A DNA stretch of 42,513 nucleotides, taken from Bacteroidota bacterium. Lineage in GTDB: Bacteria; Bacteroidota; Ignavibacteria; UBA10030; UBA8401. The DNA lies in the NCBI GenBank assembly GCA_008933835.1, contig WBUG01000028.1, positions 1 through 42,513 on the forward strand. The letters run 5' to 3'. The notes under the pieces are model-generated. The model had not been told where the DNA came from, made no database searches, and worked only from the letters and a program-made list of their open reading frames with translations. This document shows, piece by piece, positions 29,754 to 38,697 of this stretch (positions are counted from its first letter, which is position 1; each line of letters starts with the position of its first letter). A program made the position numbers and the translations under genes.

Positions 29754-30704
29754 ATGACCAATCAACTCGCCGTCGGGGTCGACCTCGGCGGCACCACCGT
29801 CAAGACGGCCCTCATCGACAGCGGCGGCACCGTCATCGCACAGTCCAAACTCCCCACGCTGGCGGAAGTGAACCCTCCCGCGGTGATCGGCCAGATCAAA
29901 CGGGCCATCCGCGACGTGCTGCCGCACGCCGCCGGCCGCACCGTCGCCGGCATCGGCATCGGCGCCCCCGGCCTCATCCAGAATCCGGGCGGCATCGTGA
30001 AGAGTCCGCCGAACCTGAACGGGTGGGACGAGGTGCCGCTTGCGGACGAGATCCGGAGGGAGTTCGGCCTGCGCGTGGAGGTGGACAACGACGCCAACGT
30101 CGCCGCCGTGGCGGAAGCGAAGTTCGGCGCCGGACGGACGCACCGCGATTTCCTCTTCATCATCTGGGGGACCGGCGTCGGCGGCGGCATCATCCTCAAC
30201 GGTGAGATCTACCGCGGCACCACGGGGGGCGCCGGCGAGGTCGGACACATCTCCATCGATCACAACGGACTCCTCTGCAACTGCGGCACCCGCGGCTGTG
30301 TCGAAGCGTACGTCGGACAGAAATACCTTTCCAAACGGACCGCCGAGAAGGTCCGCTCCAGTCCCTCCTCCAAGATCCTCGAACTGGCCGGCGGAGACCC
30401 GGAGAGGATCACGCCGCTGTTCATTTCGCAGGCCGCGGAAGCGGGGGACGACCTGGCGAAGGAGGTGCTCGTCGAAGCGGGCACGCTGCTCGGCGTGATG
30501 ATCGGCGGCGTGATGAGCACGCTCGACTTCCGCATCACCGTCATCGGCGGCGGCGTCTCCGCCGTGGGCGATTTCGTCTACGACGCCATCCTCCGCTCCG
30601 TCCGGAACAACGTCCAGAAACCGCTCCGCGACGGCATCCGCATCGTCCGTGCGGAGCTCGGCAACGACGCCGGCGTCTTCGGCGCCGCCGGCATGGTCCT
30701 GTAG
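29754..30704 (+). CDS. ROK family sugar kinase (glucokinase-like)
   Basis: 316 residues. The N-terminal phosphate loop is AVGVDLGGTTVKTALID. The sugar-binding region includes the VDNDANVAAVAEAKFGAG block with its catalytic aspartate, and GTGVGGGIILNG. The ROK signature and zinc site is GEVGHISIDHNG followed by CNCGTRGCVE. The adenosine motif is IGGGVSAVGD. This is most like ATP-dependent glucokinases, but N-acetylmannosamine or allose kinases share the motifs. There is no N-terminal HTH, so it is an enzyme rather than a ROK repressor. The gap to lptD is 17 nt. Confidence 0.93.
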   Translation: MTNQLAVGVDLGGTTVKTALIDSGGTVIAQSKLPTLAEVNPPAVIGQIKRAIRDVLPHAAGRTVAGIGIGAPGLIQNPGGIVKSPPNLNGWDEVPLADEIRREFGLRVEVDNDANVAAVAEAKFGAGRTHRDFLFIIWGTGVGGGIILNGEIYRGTTGGAGEVGHISIDHNGLLCNCGTRGCVEAYVGQKYLSKRTAEKVRSSPSSKILELAGGDPERITPLFISQAAEAGDDLAKEVLVEAGTLLGVMIGGVMSTLDFRITVIGGGVSAVGDFVYDAILRSVRNNVQKPLRDGIRIVRAELGNDAGVFGAAGMVL

Positions 30705-30721
30705 CGACCCGCACAAGGCCG

Positions 30722-33289
30722 GTGACCAGGCGACCCACGCATACCGTTCTGCTCTTCGCGGCGCTCCTCTTCGCCGCCCTGCCGGCCGCCGCCCAGACGG
30801 CGGACACGGCCGCTGTCCGGACCGACTCCGCCGCCGTCGCCGCCGATTCCCTCCGTCCCGCCGCCGGCGGCATCGACTCCGTCGTCACCTACACCGCCAA
30901 GGACTCCATCAACTTCACGTTCGATGACAAGACGATGACGATGTTCGGGCAGGGGGACGTGAAGCATAAGACGATGTCGCTCCGCTCCGAGATCATCGAG
31001 GTGAACTGGAAGACCGACGACATCAACGCGTACGGCGTGCTCGATTCCGTGCGCGCCCGCACCACCGATTCGCTCAAGGCGCGGTACACCGGCACGCCGG
31101 TGATGAACGACGGTGGGGACGTGTACGAAGGATGGAGGATCGCGTACAATTTCCGCTCGCAGAAGGGGCGCGTCACCCTCGGCGAGACGGAGGAGGACCA
31201 GGGGTACTATCACGGTGAGCAGATCAAACGGGTGGACAAGGAGATGATGTTCATCGCGAACGGATTCTTCTCCACCTGCGAGCTCGGCCATCCGCACTTC
31301 TATTTCGCCACGCCGGAGATGCGCGTCACCCTCCGCGACAAGATCGTCGCCCGTCCCATCTACCTCTACATCGCGGACGTGCCGGTCTTCGTCCTGCCGT
31401 TCGGCGTCTTCCCGAGCCAGGGAGGAAGGCGCTCCGGCATCATCGCGCCGGCGTTCGTGGACAAAGGGCCCCGCGGGACCGGTCTCGAACATCTCGGGTA
31501 CTACGTCGCCATCAGCGATTATATGGACCTCGCGATGACGGGGGACTGGCTCACCGGCGGCACATGGCGGCTCAGCCCGAGCTTCCGGTACGTCAAGCGG
31601 TACGACTTCTCCGGTTCGCTCGCCGGTTATTATCAGAACACCGTTGAGAATGAGTCCGGGGACCCGGACTACTACAATTCGAAGGAGTACTTCGCGAACC
31701 TCACCCACAACCAGACCTTCAATCCGACGACCCGGCTGGACGTCAACTTCTCCTTCTCGAGTTCGGAGACGTACAACAACGCGCTGACCCTCAACGACCG
31801 GCTCCGTCAGGAGATCGTCTCCAACGCCACGCTGAGCAAGAGCTGGGAGGGGACGAACAGCAGCATGAGCGTCAACATCAACCGCCGGCAGAACCTGCTC
31901 ACCGGTTCCATCACCAACGCGCTCCCCTCCGTCAATTTCTCCCTCGGACAATCCTATCCGTTCCGGTTCGGGCGCACACGGAACGGCTCGTCGGAGTACG
32001 CGTGGTACGAGATGATCAGCATGTCGCACGGATCATCGTACCAACGCGTGGACAATCGAACGCGTTCGGCCGACACGCTGCCGTACACCTACTTCGCGCG
32101 GCAGGGGGCGACCCATTCGCTCTCGTTCAGCGCGGCGCCGAAGGCGGGCTTCTTCACCGTCTCTCCGTACTTCGCGTACAATGAAAAGTGGTACGACGAG
32201 CACTCCGCCATCGACAGTTTCGGGATGGGAGGATTCGCCGCTGCCCGGGACGTGCGCGGACTGGAAGCGGTCCGGTGGTTCAACCTCGGCGTCAACGCCT
32301 CCACAAAGCTGTACGGCATGATGAACTCCCCCATCCCGGGCATCGTCGCGTTCCGCCATACGATGGAACCGTCGGTCTCCTTCAACTACCAGCCGGACTT
32401 CTCCGAGGAACGGTGGGGATACTATGTGCATTACAAGGATTCGACGGGTCGGACGCAGAAGTTCGACCGGTTCCAGCGCGAGATCTACGGCGGCGCGCCG
32501 GCCGGAGAGCAGCAGGCGGTCGGGTTCTCGCTCGGCAACGTCTTCGAGATGAAGACCGCGGCCCGCGACACGTCGGAGAGGGAGGAGAAGTACCGGCTGC
32601 TGAACCTGCAGGCGCGGACCGCGTACAACTTCGTGGCCGATACGATGCGGCTCGCCCCCCTGTCCATCGGGTTCACGACGCAGATCGGCGAACTGCTCAA
32701 CATCGGCGGCGGCGCCACGTACAACTTCTACCAGTTCAGCCGCGCGGCGAACACCCGCATCAACCGGACGCTGCTCGAGGACGGGAAGGGGATCGCGCAG
32801 CTCACGTCGTTCAACATCAGCCTCTCCACCTCGCTCCGCGGCGAACGCTCCGCCGCCCAGACGGAGCAGGAGGTGAACGACAGCATGCGCGTGGCGGACG
32901 ACCGGCGGAACCGCGCGTTCAACAGCTTCCGCGGCATTTACGACACGCCGGAGCCGGACTTCAGCATCCCGTGGAGCCTCTCGCTCAGCTTCAACTTCTC
33001 GCAGAGTCAGGAGAATCCGCTCCAGAAGTTCCGCTCCGCCAGCATCAGCGGCAGCCTGGACTTCAACCTGACGGAGAACTGGAAGTTCACCGCCTCCTCA
33101 GGCTACGACCTCGTCACCCGTCAGGTCGCCACGCCGCAGCTCAACATCTCCCGCGACCTGCACTGCTGGATCATGAACTTCAACTGGACCCCGCTCGGCG
33201 CCGTCTCCGGTTACCGGTTCGAGATCCGGGTGAAGGCGCCGCAGCTGCAGGACATCAAGCTCACCAAACAGAACAATGACCGGCTCTGA
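30722..33289 (+). CDS. lptD: LptD-like outer membrane LPS assembly protein
   Basis: 855 residues starting at GTG 30722, with a signal peptide ending near AAAQ (24-25). An OstA-type beta-jellyroll region (about 50-180) holds the repeats of the lipid A transport domain (NFTFDDKTMTMFGQGDVKHKT). It is followed by PIYLYIADVPVFVLPFGVFPSQGGRRSGII, a strongly conserved LptD junction. The rest is amphipathic beta strands of an outer membrane barrel ending near the C-terminus. With LptE, LptD inserts lipopolysaccharide into the outer leaflet. Its presence indicates a diderm cell, most likely with LPS. The length and divergent barrel match the Bacteroidota/Chlorobiota forms. Last gene of the ftsB-lptD run. 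Confidence 0.88.
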   Translation: MTRRPTHTVLLFAALLFAALPAAAQTADTAAVRTDSAAVAADSLRPAAGGIDSVVTYTAKDSINFTFDDKTMTMFGQGDVKHKTMSLRSEIIEVNWKTDDINAYGVLDSVRARTTDSLKARYTGTPVMNDGGDVYEGWRIAYNFRSQKGRVTLGETEEDQGYYHGEQIKRVDKEMMFIANGFFSTCELGHPHFYFATPEMRVTLRDKIVARPIYLYIADVPVFVLPFGVFPSQGGRRSGIIAPAFVDKGPRGTGLEHLGYYVAISDYMDLAMTGDWLTGGTWRLSPSFRYVKRYDFSGSLAGYYQNTVENESGDPDYYNSKEYFANLTHNQTFNPTTRLDVNFSFSSSETYNNALTLNDRLRQEIVSNATLSKSWEGTNSSMSVNINRRQNLLTGSITNALPSVNFSLGQSYPFRFGRTRNGSSEYAWYEMISMSHGSSYQRVDNRTRSADTLPYTYFARQGATHSLSFSAAPKAGFFTVSPYFAYNEKWYDEHSAIDSFGMGGFAAARDVRGLEAVRWFNLGVNASTKLYGMMNSPIPGIVAFRHTMEPSVSFNYQPDFSEERWGYYVHYKDSTGRTQKFDRFQREIYGGAPAGEQQAVGFSLGNVFEMKTAARDTSEREEKYRLLNLQARTAYNFVADTMRLAPLSIGFTTQIGELLNIGGGATYNFYQFSRAANTRINRTLLEDGKGIAQLTSFNISLSTSLRGERSAAQTEQEVNDSMRVADDRRNRAFNSFRGIYDTPEPDFSIPWSLSLSFNFSQSQENPLQKFRSASISGSLDFNLTENWKFTASSGYDLVTRQVATPQLNISRDLHCWIMNFNWTPLGAVSGYRFEIRVKAPQLQDIKLTKQNNDRL

Positions 33290-33337
33290 CGGCTCGGGCG
33301 GAGGGAACCCCGCCGGCCTCATGACCGTTCTTCCGGC

Positions 33338-35422
33338 ATGAACAGACTCTCGACCGAACGCTCCCCGTACCTTCGCCAGCATGCCGGCAATCCGGTGCAT
33401 TGGCATCCGTGGGGGGACGAAGCGTTCGACCGCGCGCGGCGCGAGCACAAACCCATCTTCCTCTCCGTCGGCTACTCCACCTGTCACTGGTGCCATGTGA
33501 TGGAGCACGAGTCGTTCGAAGACCCCGCGGCGGCGGCCGTGCTCAACGAGCTCTTCGTCAGCATCAAGGTGGACCGTGAAGAGCGTCCCGATGTGGACAA
33601 GGTGTACATGTCCGCCGTACAGGCGATGACCGGTCACGGCGGCTGGCCCCTCTCCGTCTTCCTCACGCCGGACCTGAAGCCCTTCTACGGCGGCACGTAC
33701 TTCCCCCCGCGCGACGCCCACGGCCGTCCCGGCTTCATAACGCTGCTCCGCCGCATCGCTGAGGTGTGGAACACCGAGCGGGAGAACGTGCTCGACTCGG
33801 CGGAACAGCTGACGCGGGAACTGCAGCGCCGCGAGTACACCGACAGTGCGGCGACGGACATCGGCGGTGCGCTTCCGGAACTTGCGGTCCGCCAGTTCTC
33901 CGCCGGTTACGATGCGCTGCATGCCGGGTTCGGACGCGCTCCAAAATTCCCCCGTCCGGCGGTCCTCTCGTTCCTCATGCGGCGGTACCATGCCGCCGGT
34001 GATGACGCGGCGCTGCGCATGGCGCTCGACACGCTCACGGCGATGTCCCGCGGCGGAATGATGGACCAGCTCGGAGGGGGCTTCCACCGCTACTCGGTCG
34101 ATGCGCGGTGGCACGTTCCGCACTTCGAGAAGATGCTCTATGACCAGGCGCAGCTCATCACGGTCTACGTGGACGCCTTCCGTATCACGGGCGACGCCTC
34201 CTTCGCCGTCACCGCCCGCCGCACGGCGGACTATGTGCTGCGTGAGCTGAGCGCGCCGGACGGCGGTTTCGCCTCCGCCGAAGATGCGGACAGTGCCGAT
34301 CCCCGTGAACCGTCGGTGAAGAGGGAAGGAGCGTACTATGTGTGGGAAAAGAAGGAGATAGAGCAGCTCCTTCCGCGAGACATAGCAGAACTGATCTGCA
34401 CGCAGTACGGGATCGCGGATGGAGGGAATGTTCAGGAGGATGCGCACGGAGAGTTCACCGGCCGGAACATCCTTTTCGCTGCGCGTACGGCGGGCGAATG
34501 CGCTCGTGAGCTCGGTCTGCGCGAGGACGACGCGCGGAATCGATTGGAGCTCGCCTCCGCTGCGCTGCTCGCCGCCCGCATAAAGCGGCCGCGGCCGCAC
34601 CGCGACGAGAAGGTCATCGCCGCATGGAACGGAATGACCATCGGCGCGCTCTCGCAGGCGTACCTGTCAGTCGGTGATGAGCGGTACCGCACGGCGGCGG
34701 CGGACGCGGCGCGCTTCGTGTGGGAGAAACTCTACGATGAACCGACCGCCGTGCTCCGGCGCCGGTATTGCGACGGAGAGGTGAAGCACGACGGGCTGCT
34801 GGACGACTATGCGAATCTTGCGGCCGGATTCCTCGACCTGTACGAAGCGACGTACGACGCCGCATGGCTCCGCCGCGCGGACCTGCTCACCGGCCGGGCC
34901 GTCACGCTCTTCTGGGATTCCGCCGAGGGGGGCTTCTTCGACACGGCCGGTAAGGACCCTTCCATTCTCGTCCGCACCAAGGACGCGTACGACGGCGCGG
35001 AACCGTCCGGTAACGCCGTCATGGTGATGAACCTTCTCCGGCTGCACCGTCTCACCGGGAACGACGGACTCCGTTCCTGCGCCGAGAAGACTCTGAAGCT
35101 GTTCATGACGGTCTTCGCGCAGGCGCCGCAGATCATGCCGTACCTCCTCTGTGCGGCGGATCTCTATCGAAGCGCACCGGACCATTGTCTCATCGTGCCG
35201 AAGGGGGCGGAAGACGGTCCGGGAATGGACCGGGCTCTGCATGCATCGTTCCGGCCATGGATGCAGTGTGTTGAGGTGAACGACGGTACGTCCCGCTTCA
35301 TCGGCGGTCCGCTCGCATTCTCCCGAACGCTTCCGTCAGTGGAAGGCCGGCGGACGTACTACCGCTGCTCCGGCTTCACCTGTCGCTTGCCGGTGACCGA
35401 CGCCGCCGCGGCGGGAGGTTGA
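33338..35422 (+). CDS. YyaL/SSP411-type thioredoxin-domain protein (DUF255)
   Basis: 694 residues. The N-terminal DUF255 domain (about 1-165) has the hallmark [18 protein letters not shown], then [18 protein letters not shown] with a thioredoxin-like C-x2-C pair, and [12 protein letters not shown]-x3-FYGGTYFP. The remainder is an (alpha/alpha) barrel like that of N-acylglucosamine 2-epimerases, with [30 protein letters not shown] and [15 protein letters not shown]. The function is unknown across the family despite wide conservation. The length and domains are complete. A 48-nt gap separates it from lptD, and an AT-rich region follows. Confidence 0.95.
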   Translation: MNRLSTERSPYLRQHAGNPVHWHPWGDEAFDRARREHKPIFLSVGYSTCHWCHVMEHESFEDPAAAAVLNELFVSIKVDREERPDVDKVYMSAVQAMTGHGGWPLSVFLTPDLKPFYGGTYFPPRDAHGRPGFITLLRRIAEVWNTERENVLDSAEQLTRELQRREYTDSAATDIGGALPELAVRQFSAGYDALHAGFGRAPKFPRPAVLSFLMRRYHAAGDDAALRMALDTLTAMSRGGMMDQLGGGFHRYSVDARWHVPHFEKMLYDQAQLITVYVDAFRITGDASFAVTARRTADYVLRELSAPDGGFASAEDADSADPREPSVKREGAYYVWEKKEIEQLLPRDIAELICTQYGIADGGNVQEDAHGEFTGRNILFAARTAGECARELGLREDDARNRLELASAALLAARIKRPRPHRDEKVIAAWNGMTIGALSQAYLSVGDERYRTAAADAARFVWEKLYDEPTAVLRRRYCDGEVKHDGLLDDYANLAAGFLDLYEATYDAAWLRRADLLTGRAVTLFWDSAEGGFFDTAGKDPSILVRTKDAYDGAEPSGNAVMVMNLLRLHRLTGNDGLRSCAEKTLKLFMTVFAQAPQIMPYLLCAADLYRSAPDHCLIVPKGAEDGPGMDRALHASFRPWMQCVEVNDGTSRFIGGPLAFSRTLPSVEGRRTYYRCSGFTCRLPVTDAAAAGG

Positions 35423-35461
35423 ACGGACGCAATTCCGTTGAGCGGAAGTGACCGGAGTAAT

Positions 35462-35605
35462 ATGTCGATTTTCAGTGTAAAATTAAGGAAAACACGAAAT
35501 TTCTTATTGCAACTTGAGTACTCTATATTTATCTTCATTACTACAGTGTTGATAATGGTCAACGCGTACGTATACAACCATCAATACTCCGGGACCATCC
35601 AATGA
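35462..35605 (+). CDS. Possible 47-residue single-pass membrane peptide
   Basis: An open frame from ATG 35462 to TGA 35605, with GGAG 4 nt upstream. Its stop overlaps the ATG of the STAS gene (ATGA), the coupling used by many gene pairs here. The peptide has a basic start (KLRKTR), one hydrophobic helix (about 20-38, YSIFIFITTVLIMVNAYVY) and a polar end. The DNA is far more AT-rich than the rest of the window. AT-rich DNA tends to encode hydrophobic residues by chance, and this stretch should also hold a promoter. The overlap and ribosome site argue for a gene, the composition against. Function unknown. Confidence 0.35.
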   Translation: MSIFSVKLRKTRNFLLQLEYSIFIFITTVLIMVNAYVYNHQYSGTIQ

Positions 35606-35943
35606 AATCTTCCACCATAGATGAAGGACGGGTCGTCATCCTCGAACCGAAGGGCTCTTTGGTCGGCGGGGATGAGACCGATGAACTGAAGCGTTCCATT
35701 CAGGACCTTCTGGAGAAGGGGAACCGCAAGCTCATCATCGACCTCGGGAACGTCGAATACCTCAATTCCTCCGCGATCGGCGCCCTCGTCTCAGCCCACA
35801 CGTCGTACCTCAACCGGCAGGGGAGGATGGTCCTCTGCAATGTGAACAAGAGCATCTCCAACGTCTTCATCGTGACCAAACTGTCGACCATCTTCGCCGC
35901 CTTCGACAAGCGGGAGGATGCCATCTACGATATCGCGAAATAA
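35602..35943 (+). CDS. STAS domain protein (anti-sigma factor antagonist type)
   Basis: 113 residues, a single STAS domain. It has the strand ILEPKGSLVGGDETDELKRSI, LIIDLGNVEYLNSSAIGALVSA with the serine phosphorylated in SpoIIAA/RsbV proteins, and LCNVNKSISNVFIVTKLSTIFAAFDKREDAI. Such proteins bind an anti-sigma kinase or a signalling complex and respond to its phosphorylation. No RsbW-type kinase or PP2C phosphatase is encoded in the window. It stands 41 nt before the ExbB gene. It may be cotranscribed with the Ton operon, but a link in function is not established. Confidence 0.92.
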   Translation: MKSSTIDEGRVVILEPKGSLVGGDETDELKRSIQDLLEKGNRKLIIDLGNVEYLNSSAIGALVSAHTSYLNRQGRMVLCNVNKSISNVFIVTKLSTIFAAFDKREDAIYDIAK

Positions 35944-35984
35944 AGATCACACCATCACACTATCATCCTATAAGGAGTCGCTTT

Positions 35985-36707
35985 ATGAAACAGGGTTCGT
36001 TGAATTTCATCATCATCTTCGGCGCCGCCGTCATCGGATGGGCGATCTACGAGTTCATGATGCCGCAGTTCATCAAGGACGGCGGTCAGCTCGTGATCGG
36101 CCTCATCGCCCTCTCCATCATGGTGCTCACCTACGTCATTGAGCGCAATCTGTCCCTCAAGAAGGCGGGCGGACGCGGACCGATGGCGAAGTTCCTCAAG
36201 AACCTCGTTCAGAACGTGAACTCCAACGACATCCCGGCCGCCATCGCGGCGTGCGACCAGCAGCGCGGCTCCCTCGCGAACATCGTGAAGACCGGTCTGG
36301 AGCGCTATCAGGAGGTCGGTTCCAAGAAGGACCTCACCAAGAAGGAGAAGATGGAAGAGGTGAAGCGGGTCATCGAAGAGGCGACCATGCTCGAGATGCC
36401 CATCCTGGAACGGAACCTCATCGCCCTGTCCACCATCGCCTCCATCGCCACGATGTGGGGACTGCTCGGAACGGTGCTCGGCATGATCCGTTCGTTCGCG
36501 GCTCTGGCGAAGGCCGGCGCTCCGGACGCCACGGCGCTCTCCCTCGGTATCTCGGAAGCGCTCATCAACACCGCCGGCGGTATCGCCATCGCCATCGCGG
36601 CCATCGTGGCCTACAACTTCTTCACCACGAAGATCGACGGCATGACCTACATGATCGACGAGGCGAGCAAGGACATCCTGATGAACCTGTCGTCCAAGCA
36701 CGAATAA
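35985..36707 (+). CDS. exbB: ExbB/TolQ/MotA family proton channel protein
   Basis: 240 residues. Transmembrane helices lie at about 8-28, 34-52, 143-168 and 190-215; the first two form a hairpin before a cytoplasmic domain (about 60-140). The family core is LIALSTIASIATMWGLLGTVLGMIRSF, followed by SLGISEALINTAGGIAIAIAAIVAYNFF. With ExbD it converts the proton gradient into motion that energises TonB. A TAAGGAG site precedes the ATG. It heads the set exbB-exbD-exbD-tonB, with gaps of 19, 15 and 24 nt. Confidence 0.95.
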   Translation: MKQGSLNFIIIFGAAVIGWAIYEFMMPQFIKDGGQLVIGLIALSIMVLTYVIERNLSLKKAGGRGPMAKFLKNLVQNVNSNDIPAAIAACDQQRGSLANIVKTGLERYQEVGSKKDLTKKEKMEEVKRVIEEATMLEMPILERNLIALSTIASIATMWGLLGTVLGMIRSFAALAKAGAPDATALSLGISEALINTAGGIAIAIAAIVAYNFFTTKIDGMTYMIDEASKDILMNLSSKHE

Positions 36708-36726
36708 TCCACCGAGAGGCTTCACC

Positions 36727-37182
36727 ATGTCAAAATCGAAACGTGTCGGTTTCAAGCTGGACATGACGCCGATGGTGGACGTCGGGTTCCTGCTGCTGAC
36801 CTTCTTCATGCTCACCACGCAGTTCAAGCCGCAGGATGTGGCGGAGGTGGTCCTTCCGTCGTCGCATTCCGCGTTCAAGCTGCCCGACTCCGACGTGATG
36901 GTCGTGACGGTCGACAAAGAGGGGAACGTGTACCTCGGCGTCGATTCGCAGAACCTTCGGGCGCAGCTCTTCGGCGTGGAGAACAGGCTCCGGGCCGGAA
37001 TGCAGGTCCAGCTGAGCGAGCTCAGCAAACTGCTGCGCGAGGCCCGCATTCGCAATCCGAAACTGCGGACGGTCATCAAGGGCGATAAGGAATCCGAGTA
37101 CAACGTCATCCAGACGGTGATGGAGACCCTCCAGAAGGAGAACATCACCCGTTTCAACCTCGTGACCGACCTCGAGAAATAA
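36727..37182 (+). CDS. exbD: ExbD/TolR family protein 1
   Basis: 151 residues. A short basic cytoplasmic tail is followed by a single transmembrane helix LDMTPMVDVGFLLLTFFMLT (about 11-30), with D18 at the position of the essential proton-carrying aspartate. The periplasmic part (about 40-151) has the usual VVTVDKEGNVYLG and VIKGDKESEYNVIQTVMETL elements of ExbD/TolR. It works with ExbB to drive TonB. It is paired with a second ExbD in the next gene, whose helix is almost identical at the DNA level. Confidence 0.94.
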   Translation: MSKSKRVGFKLDMTPMVDVGFLLLTFFMLTTQFKPQDVAEVVLPSSHSAFKLPDSDVMVVTVDKEGNVYLGVDSQNLRAQLFGVENRLRAGMQVQLSELSKLLREARIRNPKLRTVIKGDKESEYNVIQTVMETLQKENITRFNLVTDLEK

Positions 37183-37197
37183 GCCGGAGAATTCATC

Positions 37198-37707
37198 ATG
37201 GCAGATGTAGATCTTTCACAATCCAAAGGGAAGCAGAAGCACGGCGGCAAGCGGAAGAAGAAGCGGGTCGGTGTGCGCATCGACATGACGCCCATGGTGG
37301 ACGTCGCGTTCCTGCTGCTGACCTTCTTCATGCTGACCACCACCATGAACAAGCCGCAGACGATGGAGATCAACCTCCCGCCGGGCCGCCAGACCGCGGA
37401 GGTGGCGGAGTCGAACCTGCTCACGCTGCGCGTGACGGACGACTTCCGCATCTTCTGGAACATCGGTACCAGCAAGCCCGTGGCGGTGGACGGCAGCGAC
37501 AAGAAGGCGAAGCTCATCGCCCTCGGCAAACTGCTGAAGGAGCAGAACAGCGCCAACCCGAAGCTCATCACCCTCGTGAAGGTTGACGGGAAGGCGAAGT
37601 ACATCGATATGGTCGACGTGATGGATGAACTGAACCTGAACAACATCAACCGGTTCAGCCTTGCGCCGATGGTGGAGGACGACAAGAAGATCCTCGCCGC
37701 GCTTTAA
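37198..37707 (+). CDS. exbD: ExbD/TolR family protein 2
   Basis: 169 residues. It has a longer, strongly basic N-terminal tail (KGKQKHGGKRKKKR), then the helix IDMTPMVDVAFLLLTFFMLTT with D35 as the proton-carrying aspartate. The periplasmic domain has LLTLRVTDDFRIFWN and ITLVKVDGKAKYIDMVDVMDELNLNNINRF. Tandem ExbD genes are common in Bacteroidota and may give ExbB5-ExbD2 complexes containing one copy of each. The lysine-rich tail is the clearest difference from paralogue 1. The gap to tonB is 24 nt. Confidence 0.94.
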   Translation: MADVDLSQSKGKQKHGGKRKKKRVGVRIDMTPMVDVAFLLLTFFMLTTTMNKPQTMEINLPPGRQTAEVAESNLLTLRVTDDFRIFWNIGTSKPVAVDGSDKKAKLIALGKLLKEQNSANPKLITLVKVDGKAKYIDMVDVMDELNLNNINRFSLAPMVEDDKKILAAL

Positions 37708-37731
37708 TCTTTTCGAAGGAACCCAGCGATC

Positions 37732-38466
37732 ATGGCAACAGCAGCCGCCACAACCACGTACGGATTCCAGGAGCTCCGGATCCTGACCCGTAAGTACTCC
37801 ACCGTCGCCCTGGTGTCGGCCGGAGTCCTGCACGTCAGCGTCATCGGCGCCTACTACGGCATCCAGAAGCTGATGGAAGAGGACGAGCCGGTGTACACCG
37901 TGCGCATCATGAAGTACAGCGACCTCGGTCCGCCCCCCTCCATCACCAATTCGCAGGCGGCTCCCGCCGTTTCGGTGCAGGGGCCCGTCGCGAAACCGAC
38001 CGTCGGTACGCCGGTGCCGGTGCCGGACGCGGAGATCAACCCGGAACAGACCATCGCCACGCAGACGGAAATGGCCGCGGTCGGACCTTCCATCGGCGAA
38101 GGTGTCGGCGACGGAGGTCCGGTGGAGATCCAGGAGGACGTGAGCATCCAGGACGACGGGCCGCCGCCGGATTTCGTACCGGTGGAGAAGCAGCCGCAGC
38201 CCATCCCGGGGAACAATCCCTCGCCGACCTATCCGGAGATCGCCCGCCGTGCCGGCGTCGAAGGGACGGTGTGGGTGAAGATCTGGGTGGACAAAGAGGG
38301 GAATCCGAAGAAGGCGCAGGTCCTCAAGTCCGACGCGGAACTCTTCAATCAGCCCGCCATCGAAGCGGCGATGAAGTGGAAGTTCACGCCGGCCATCATG
38401 AACAACGGACCGGTCTCGGTGTGGGTCTCCATCCCGTTCCGGTTCAAGCTGAATCAGGGGCGCTGA
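37732..38466 (+). CDS. tonB: Energy transducer TonB
   Basis: 244 residues. One N-terminal transmembrane helix (about 23-43) is preceded by a cytoplasmic tail of about 20 residues. A Pro/Gln-rich periplasmic spacer (about 65-165) includes the PPPSITNSQAAP and DDGPPPDF stretches. The C-terminal domain (about 158-243) has NNPSPTYPEIARRAGVEGTVWVKIWVDKEG, then AIEAAMKWKFTPAIMNNGPVSVWVSIPFRF. It transmits energy from ExbBD to outer membrane transporters. No TonB-dependent receptor gene lies in the window. AAGGAA precedes the ATG. Confidence 0.95.
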   Translation: MATAAATTTYGFQELRILTRKYSTVALVSAGVLHVSVIGAYYGIQKLMEEDEPVYTVRIMKYSDLGPPPSITNSQAAPAVSVQGPVAKPTVGTPVPVPDAEINPEQTIATQTEMAAVGPSIGEGVGDGGPVEIQEDVSIQDDGPPPDFVPVEKQPQPIPGNNPSPTYPEIARRAGVEGTVWVKIWVDKEGNPKKAQVLKSDAELFNQPAIEAAMKWKFTPAIMNNGPVSVWVSIPFRFKLNQGR

Positions 38467-38475
38467 CACGGAGCG

Positions 38476-38697
38476 ATGGACCCTTCGAGGATCTTCGGGT
38501 ACTTCGGGTATGCGATGGCGGGGCTGTTCCTGGTGATGGGGGGCTACGTGCTCTTCCTCCTTCCGGAACAGTTCCGCATGCCGGAGAAATTTCGCATGAT
38601 GTTCGGCACTGTGCTCGTGCTCTACGGCCTGTACCGGATCATCGCCACGCGTATCAAGCAGCGTCAGCAGGATGATGAACAACACCAGCATCTCTAG
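38476..38697 (+). CDS. Small two-helix membrane protein in the Ton operon
   Basis: 73 residues with two hydrophobic helices (about 5-28 and 41-59), separated by a short PEQFRMPEKFRM loop. A highly polar tail RIKQRQQDDEQHQHL follows. Its end overlaps the start of the binding protein gene by 26 nt in another frame, and it begins 9 nt after tonB, so it is tightly held in the operon. I recognise no named family. The likely place is the inner membrane beside ExbBD/TonB. Confidence 0.78.
   Translation: MDPSRIFGYFGYAMAGLFLVMGGYVLFLLPEQFRMPEKFRMMFGTVLVLYGLYRIIATRIKQRQQDDEQHQHL

Noticed and set aside
35359-35577. Minus-strand frame of 72 codons across the AT-rich island
   Set aside because: No ribosome site, and it overlaps the end of the YyaL gene. 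Its only feature is the hydrophobic bias of AT-rich DNA.
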